A stretch of DNA of 64,000 nucleotides from Aquirufa ecclesiirivi (GTDB lineage Bacteria; Bacteroidota; Bacteroidia; Cytophagales; Spirosomataceae): positions 62,001-126,000 of the forward strand of contig NZ_JAANOP010000009.1 in NCBI RefSeq assembly GCF_011250515.1. The letters are read 5' to 3'. Shown one piece after another: positions 61,056 to 64,000 of the stretch. The position numbers and the translations under genes are program-made. Position 1 is the first letter of the stretch, and each line of letters begins with the position of its first letter. A model generated the notes under the pieces. That model saw only the letters and a list, made by a program, of their open reading frames with translations. It searched no databases and was not told the origin of the DNA.

Positions 61056-61382
61056 ATGATAACGATATCTGATTTAGCAGCCGACCGTATTAAAGAGTTG
61101 AGATCAAAAGAAGGTTTAACGGAGGAATACAATATCCGTGTCGCGGTAGAAGGCGGAGGATGTTCTGGTTTAATGTATCAATTGGATTTTGCGGCAGAGC
61201 CACAAAGCTCCGATATGATTTTTGAAGATAAAGGAGTGAAAGTGATGGTGGATAAAAAATCCATCCTATACTTAGCTGGTACTGAATTGGATTTTTCTGA
61301 CGGACTAAATGGCAAAGGTTTTCAATTCAAAAACCCGAATGCATCCCGTACTTGCGGATGTGGGGAGAGTTTTTCAATCTAA
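61056..61382 (+). CDS. iron-sulfur cluster assembly accessory protein (IscA/SufA/ErpA type)
   Basis: A 108-residue A-type carrier with the three conserved cysteines, one in VEGGGCSGLMYQLDF and two in RTCGCGESFSI at the C-terminus. It receives clusters from Suf and passes them on. It is divergent from sufC across a 145-nt gap, so the two may share regulation. Family subtype cannot be fixed from this length. Confidence 0.92.
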   Translation: MITISDLAADRIKELRSKEGLTEEYNIRVAVEGGGCSGLMYQLDFAAEPQSSDMIFEDKGVKVMVDKKSILYLAGTELDFSDGLNGKGFQFKNPNASRTCGCGESFSI

Positions 61383-61389
61383 ATAGCAA

Positions 61390-62001
61390 CTAGAAAGGCA
61401 AAATCGATTGTCGACCTTCTAAAATATAAGGCTGCATCATGTGGTAAACACGATGTATGGGTAAACCCATGACCGTGTAGAAAGAGCCTTCTAAACGGCT
61501 AATACCTACCATTCCAATAAAATCTTGTACACCATAAGCGCCTGCTTTATCCAAGGATGACCCTCCTTTGACATACCATTCTATCTCCCAATCCAATAAA
61601 TCCCTAAAAGATACTATAGCACGATCTACTTGGGTATTAATCCCTCCAGGACCAATTAAGGATATTCCTGTGTATACTTCATGATCTTTTCCCGAAAGCA
61701 ATAATAACATTTCTCGGGCCTCTTGCTTGTCGGCTGGCTTATTCAAAATTTGACCATCGACTACTACTATCGTATCCGCCGCAAGAATTAATTGGTTGGG
61801 ACATGATTCTGCTAACACCTTAGCTTTTTTCTCTGCTAAAATTCCAGGAACGTCCTGAATCTGCCAAGATGCATCGATCGATTCATCGATATCCGCTGGT
61901 AAAACGGTAAAATCAAAACCTGCCTGCGTTAAAATTTCCTTACGACGAGGAGAATTTGACGCTAAAATGAGGGGATATTGAAGAGAAAGTGAGCTTGACA
62001 T
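61390..62001 (-). CDS. maf: Maf-family nucleoside triphosphate pyrophosphatase
   Basis: A 203-residue hydrolase of non-canonical or m-base NTPs. LILASNSPRRKEILTQAGFD opens the family pattern, followed by VLAADTIVVVDGQILNKPAD and the SLDKAGAYGVQDF block with conserved lysine. It ends convergently with the IscA-like gene. Exact substrate (dTTP/UTP or m7GTP) is not decided. Confidence 0.94.
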   Translation of the reverse strand: MSSSLSLQYPLILASNSPRRKEILTQAGFDFTVLPADIDESIDASWQIQDVPGILAEKKAKVLAESCPNQLILAADTIVVVDGQILNKPADKQEAREMLLLLSGKDHEVYTGISLIGPGGINTQVDRAIVSFRDLLDWEIEWYVKGGSSLDKAGAYGVQDFIGMVGISRLEGSFYTVMGLPIHRVYHMMQPYILEGRQSILPF

Positions 62002-62063
62002 GTTTCAAAAATACATGATTTTGATTCATTCAGCCCTATTTTGAAAAATAATATTTAAAAACA

Positions 62064-62094
62064 TTTGTATTTAATGTAATTACATTTAATTTTG
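62064..62094 (+). promoter_or_regulatory. marR promoter with palindromic operator
   Basis: TTTG (62064-62067), 19 nt, then TAATTTTG (62087-62094). The perfect 14-nt palindrome AATGTAATTACATT (62073-62086) fills the spacer, a typical place for a MarR dimer to bind and repress. Confidence 0.75.
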
Positions 62095-62114
62095 CAACAT
62101 CAATTTATACTGAT

Positions 62115-62564
62115 ATGGAAATTGCAAGCGAATTACAACAAAGCAACTTTGCCTCGGAAGAGGCAAAAGCCATAGTCAATGTGATTTTTACAGGCAACTG
62201 GGTGGCTTACGAGCAACAAGAATTATTGAAACCCTATGACCTCTCCATGCAACAATACAATGTACTTCGTATTTTAAGAGGTCAAAACGGAAAACCGATG
62301 ACTGTGCTAGCCATCATAGAACGCATGTTAGACCGTACCTCCAACGCCTCTCGATTAGTCGACAAATTGGTAGAAAAAAAATGGGTCTTACGAAGGGAAT
62401 GTCCTAACGACCGTCGGGCCGTGGACGTATTAATACTTCCTGAAGGATTAGCCCTACTTCAACAATTGGATGAAGTTCAACATCAATGGTCAAAACGTTT
62501 CAGTCACATGAAACAACACGATTTAGTGAAACTAAATGAACTTTTAGATTTGCTCAGAAATTAG
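62115..62564 (+). CDS. MarR-family transcriptional regulator
   Basis: A 149-residue winged-helix dimer regulator: MQQYNVLRILRGQNGKPMTV, then recognition region SNASRLVDKLVEKKWVLRRE and the wing CPNDRRAVDVLILPEGLALL. It begins a run with a YceI gene and a nitroreductase gene. Its promoter carries a palindrome, implying autoregulation. The signal may be an oxidant or an aromatic compound, by analogy only. Confidence 0.92.
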   Translation: MEIASELQQSNFASEEAKAIVNVIFTGNWVAYEQQELLKPYDLSMQQYNVLRILRGQNGKPMTVLAIIERMLDRTSNASRLVDKLVEKKWVLRRECPNDRRAVDVLILPEGLALLQQLDEVQHQWSKRFSHMKQHDLVKLNELLDLLRN

Positions 62565-62639
62565 ATAGGCTTTACAGATCATCAACAATTATATTTTCGA
62601 TTTCATATTTATTTACAACCCTTTTAAAATTAAACAACA

Positions 62640-63215
62640 ATGAAAAAAGTAAGCTTTATTCTTTCCGCCTTAGCCTTCATGGCTTTTACAAATCAAACAA
62701 TTGCTGCACCTAGCACAAGCCCCGTTTCTACAAAAGCTAGTAGCATTGTTTGGAATGCTAAAAAAGTAACTGGTGAGCACACAGGTACTATTGGTATTTC
62801 AGCTGGTAAATTAGTAGTTAACAAAAATCAGATCACTGGTGGCAATTTCACGATTGACATGAAATCCATTGTTTGTAAGGATATTACTGATCCAGAGTAC
62901 AACAAGAAATTTGTAGGTCATATTACTTCTGGTGACTTTTTTGAGATTGAAAAATTCCCAACGGCTCAGTTTGTTATTTCTAAAGTAGCGGGAAACCAAA
63001 TTTCTGGAAACTTGACTATTAAAGGTATTACTAAAGCAATCTCTTTTCCTGCACAAATTGCCGTAAACAATGGAAAAGTAAGTGCAAAAGCGAACATCAC
63101 CATTGACCGTACGGACTACAATATCAAATATGGTTCAAAGAAATTCTTCGATTCGATTGGTGATAAAGCCATCTTTGATGATTTCACTTTAGCAGTGACT
63201 TTAGTTTCTGAATAA
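62640..63215 (+). CDS. YceI family periplasmic protein
   Basis: This 191-residue exported lipocalin-like protein has the signal MKKVSFILSALAFMAFTNQT then IAAPS. The mature part shows the typical SIVWNAKKVTGEHTGTIGIS, GGNFTIDMKSIVCKDITD, and KFPTAQFVISKVAGNQISGN strands. It differs from the first YceI gene in sequence. It lies 75 nt after marR and 66 nt before the nitroreductase gene, so it is probably under MarR control. Confidence 0.92.
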   Translation: MKKVSFILSALAFMAFTNQTIAAPSTSPVSTKASSIVWNAKKVTGEHTGTIGISAGKLVVNKNQITGGNFTIDMKSIVCKDITDPEYNKKFVGHITSGDFFEIEKFPTAQFVISKVAGNQISGNLTIKGITKAISFPAQIAVNNGKVSAKANITIDRTDYNIKYGSKKFFDSIGDKAIFDDFTLAVTLVSE

Positions 63216-63281
63216 AACAATTTACAAGCTTAGCCTGTTACAAAGGCTAAGCTTTGTTCAACATCATATACCCAAAGAATT

Positions 63282-63914
63282 ATGTCATTAGTAGATGCTT
63301 TACAGTGGCGCTATGCCGCCAAAAGGATGAATGGAAAAAAGGTGGATGCATCTAAGATAGAATCTCTGTTATCCGCTATTCAATTATCTGCATCGGGATT
63401 TGGTTTACAACCCTATCACATTCTAGTGATTGAAAATGAAGATTTAAAAGCGAAAATTCAACCTGCGGCTTTTAATCAACCTCAGATTGTTGAATCATCT
63501 CATTTATTAGTTTTTGCTGCCTGGAATGAGGTAACAGCTGAAAAAATTGATGCTTTCATCCAATTAGTGTCCAAAACGAGAAATGTGGACTTAGCTGATT
63601 TAAAAGCTTACAAAGATGCCATTTCTGGCGCTTTGCTGAGTAGATCAGTAGAAGACCAAGTGAAATGGATGGACAAACAAGTGTATTTAGCCATGGGTAC
63701 AGCCTTAGCAGCAGCAGCCAAGCTTGAGATTGATAGTACTCCCATGGAAGGTTTTAAACCTACTGAAGTAGATGCTATTTTAAATCTCAAAGAAAAAGGA
63801 TTGCATGCAGTTTTAATGATGGCAGTTGGTGAACGCGATGAAGTTTCCGACTTTATGGTGAATGCCAAAAAGGTACGCTGGCCAAAAGAAGAATTATTTG
63901 TGCACATTGTTTAA
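63282..63914 (+). CDS. NAD(P)H-dependent nitroreductase (NfsB-like)
   Basis: A 210-residue flavin enzyme: WRYAAKRMNGKKVDASKIES (FMN-phosphate binding arginines), LSASGFGLQPYHILVIENE and the C-terminal GERDEVSDFMVNAKKVRWPK. It reduces nitroaromatics or quinones in vitro. Together with MarR and YceI it forms a likely oxidant- or quinone-responsive unit. A terminator follows. Confidence 0.92.
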   Translation: MSLVDALQWRYAAKRMNGKKVDASKIESLLSAIQLSASGFGLQPYHILVIENEDLKAKIQPAAFNQPQIVESSHLLVFAAWNEVTAEKIDAFIQLVSKTRNVDLADLKAYKDAISGALLSRSVEDQVKWMDKQVYLAMGTALAAAAKLEIDSTPMEGFKPTEVDAILNLKEKGLHAVLMMAVGERDEVSDFMVNAKKVRWPKEELFVHIV

Positions 63915-63928
63915 TGTGTATAAAAAGG

Positions 63929-63956
63929 AAAAGGTCTCCAAAGAGACCTTTTTTTT
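63929..63956. terminator. terminator between nitroreductase and the next convergent gene
   Basis: AAAAGGTCTC / GAGACCTTTT, 10-bp stem with 4-nt loop, then Ts; the A-run on the other strand allows use in both directions. Confidence 0.85.
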
Positions 63957-64000
63957 ATGCCAAATCCGTCAGGCTAATTTTAGGACTCAGTCCGAGTTTC
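63955..64000 (-). CDS. 3' end of a minus-strand gene (cut by window edge)
   Basis: On the minus strand a frame enters from the edge and reads KLGLSPKISLTDLA then TAA (63957-63955). It abuts the terminator, which suits a convergent gene end. Too little is present to name it. Confidence 0.35.
   Translation of the reverse strand, partial: KLGLSPKISLTDLA

Overview
The window is a stretch of bacterial chromosome from a member of the Bacteroidota, most likely a Cytophagales-type freshwater or environmental bacterium. This is inferred from three things. Several promoters match the Bacteroidota pattern (TTTG at about -33, a 19-20 nt gap, TAnnTTTG at about -7). Shine-Dalgarno sequences are weak. The gene families are typical of the phylum: DUF3109, bPH_1, an AlgE-type porin, a YncE/phosphoesterase fusion, membrane-anchored AraC regulators and exported Gfo/Idh/MocA oxidoreductases. 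The DNA is AT-rich. No rRNA genes are present; there is one intact tRNA (tRNA-Glu) and one candidate tRNA 3' remnant.

Layout. 1-10.2 kb: the end of dTDP-rhamnose genes (rfbB partial, rfbA), a chromate-type transporter, a 2OG-Fe(II) oxygenase, an exported Mn-type superoxide dismutase, recR, clpS, a sodium:solute symporter, a YceI protein and a large YncE/phosphoesterase fusion. 10.2-16.8 kb: an accessory island of orphan genes on the + strand, separated by long imperfect inverted repeats. It holds two nearly identical REP-associated transposases (RAYTs), each flanked by inverted palindromic repeats, a tandem array of 39-bp hairpin units, a lipoprotein gene cut off by one of the repeats, and the tRNA-like remnant. 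16.8-23 kb: porin, Gfo/Idh/MocA oxidoreductase, PH-domain protein and two tandem membrane AraC regulators. 23.2-45.7 kb: mostly housekeeping genes: tRNA-Glu, glgB, pyrF, rfbC, pyrR-pyrB, a GT9 glycosyltransferase, an M16 protease, hemW, mtgA, an alkyltransferase-like protein, an LysM lytic transglycosylase, methyltransferases, a membrane protein/winged-helix pair, alkB, rlmB, an SDR, pth, metG, rpsU and a Xer recombinase. 45.7-56.4 kb: thrB-thrA, a DUF421 protein, exbD-exbB, a Ppx/GppA phosphatase, a TPR protein and a large M16 protease. 56.4-64 kb: bacilliredoxin, the Fe-S operon sufC-D-S-E-T (no sufB here) with a divergent IscA-like gene, maf, and a marR-yceI-nitroreductase cluster.

How the genes work together. 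The Suf genes form one tight minus-strand operon for iron-sulfur cluster assembly. thrA and thrB supply the aspartate-to-homoserine-phosphate path. pyrR/pyrB and the divergent pyrF belong to pyrimidine synthesis. exbB/exbD energise outer-membrane transport. RfbA, RfbB and RfbC are steps of dTDP-rhamnose synthesis, but rfbC lies 26 kb from the others.

The parts most worth a second look are the 10.2-16.8 kb island (RAYT/REP elements, hairpin array, cassette-like spacing, two neighbouring proteins with HEPN-like RN-x3-H motifs) and a duplicated 27-nt sequence followed by terminators at 42.2-42.4 kb that could mark a small RNA. Product names rest on motif recognition in the translated sequence; no database search was run.
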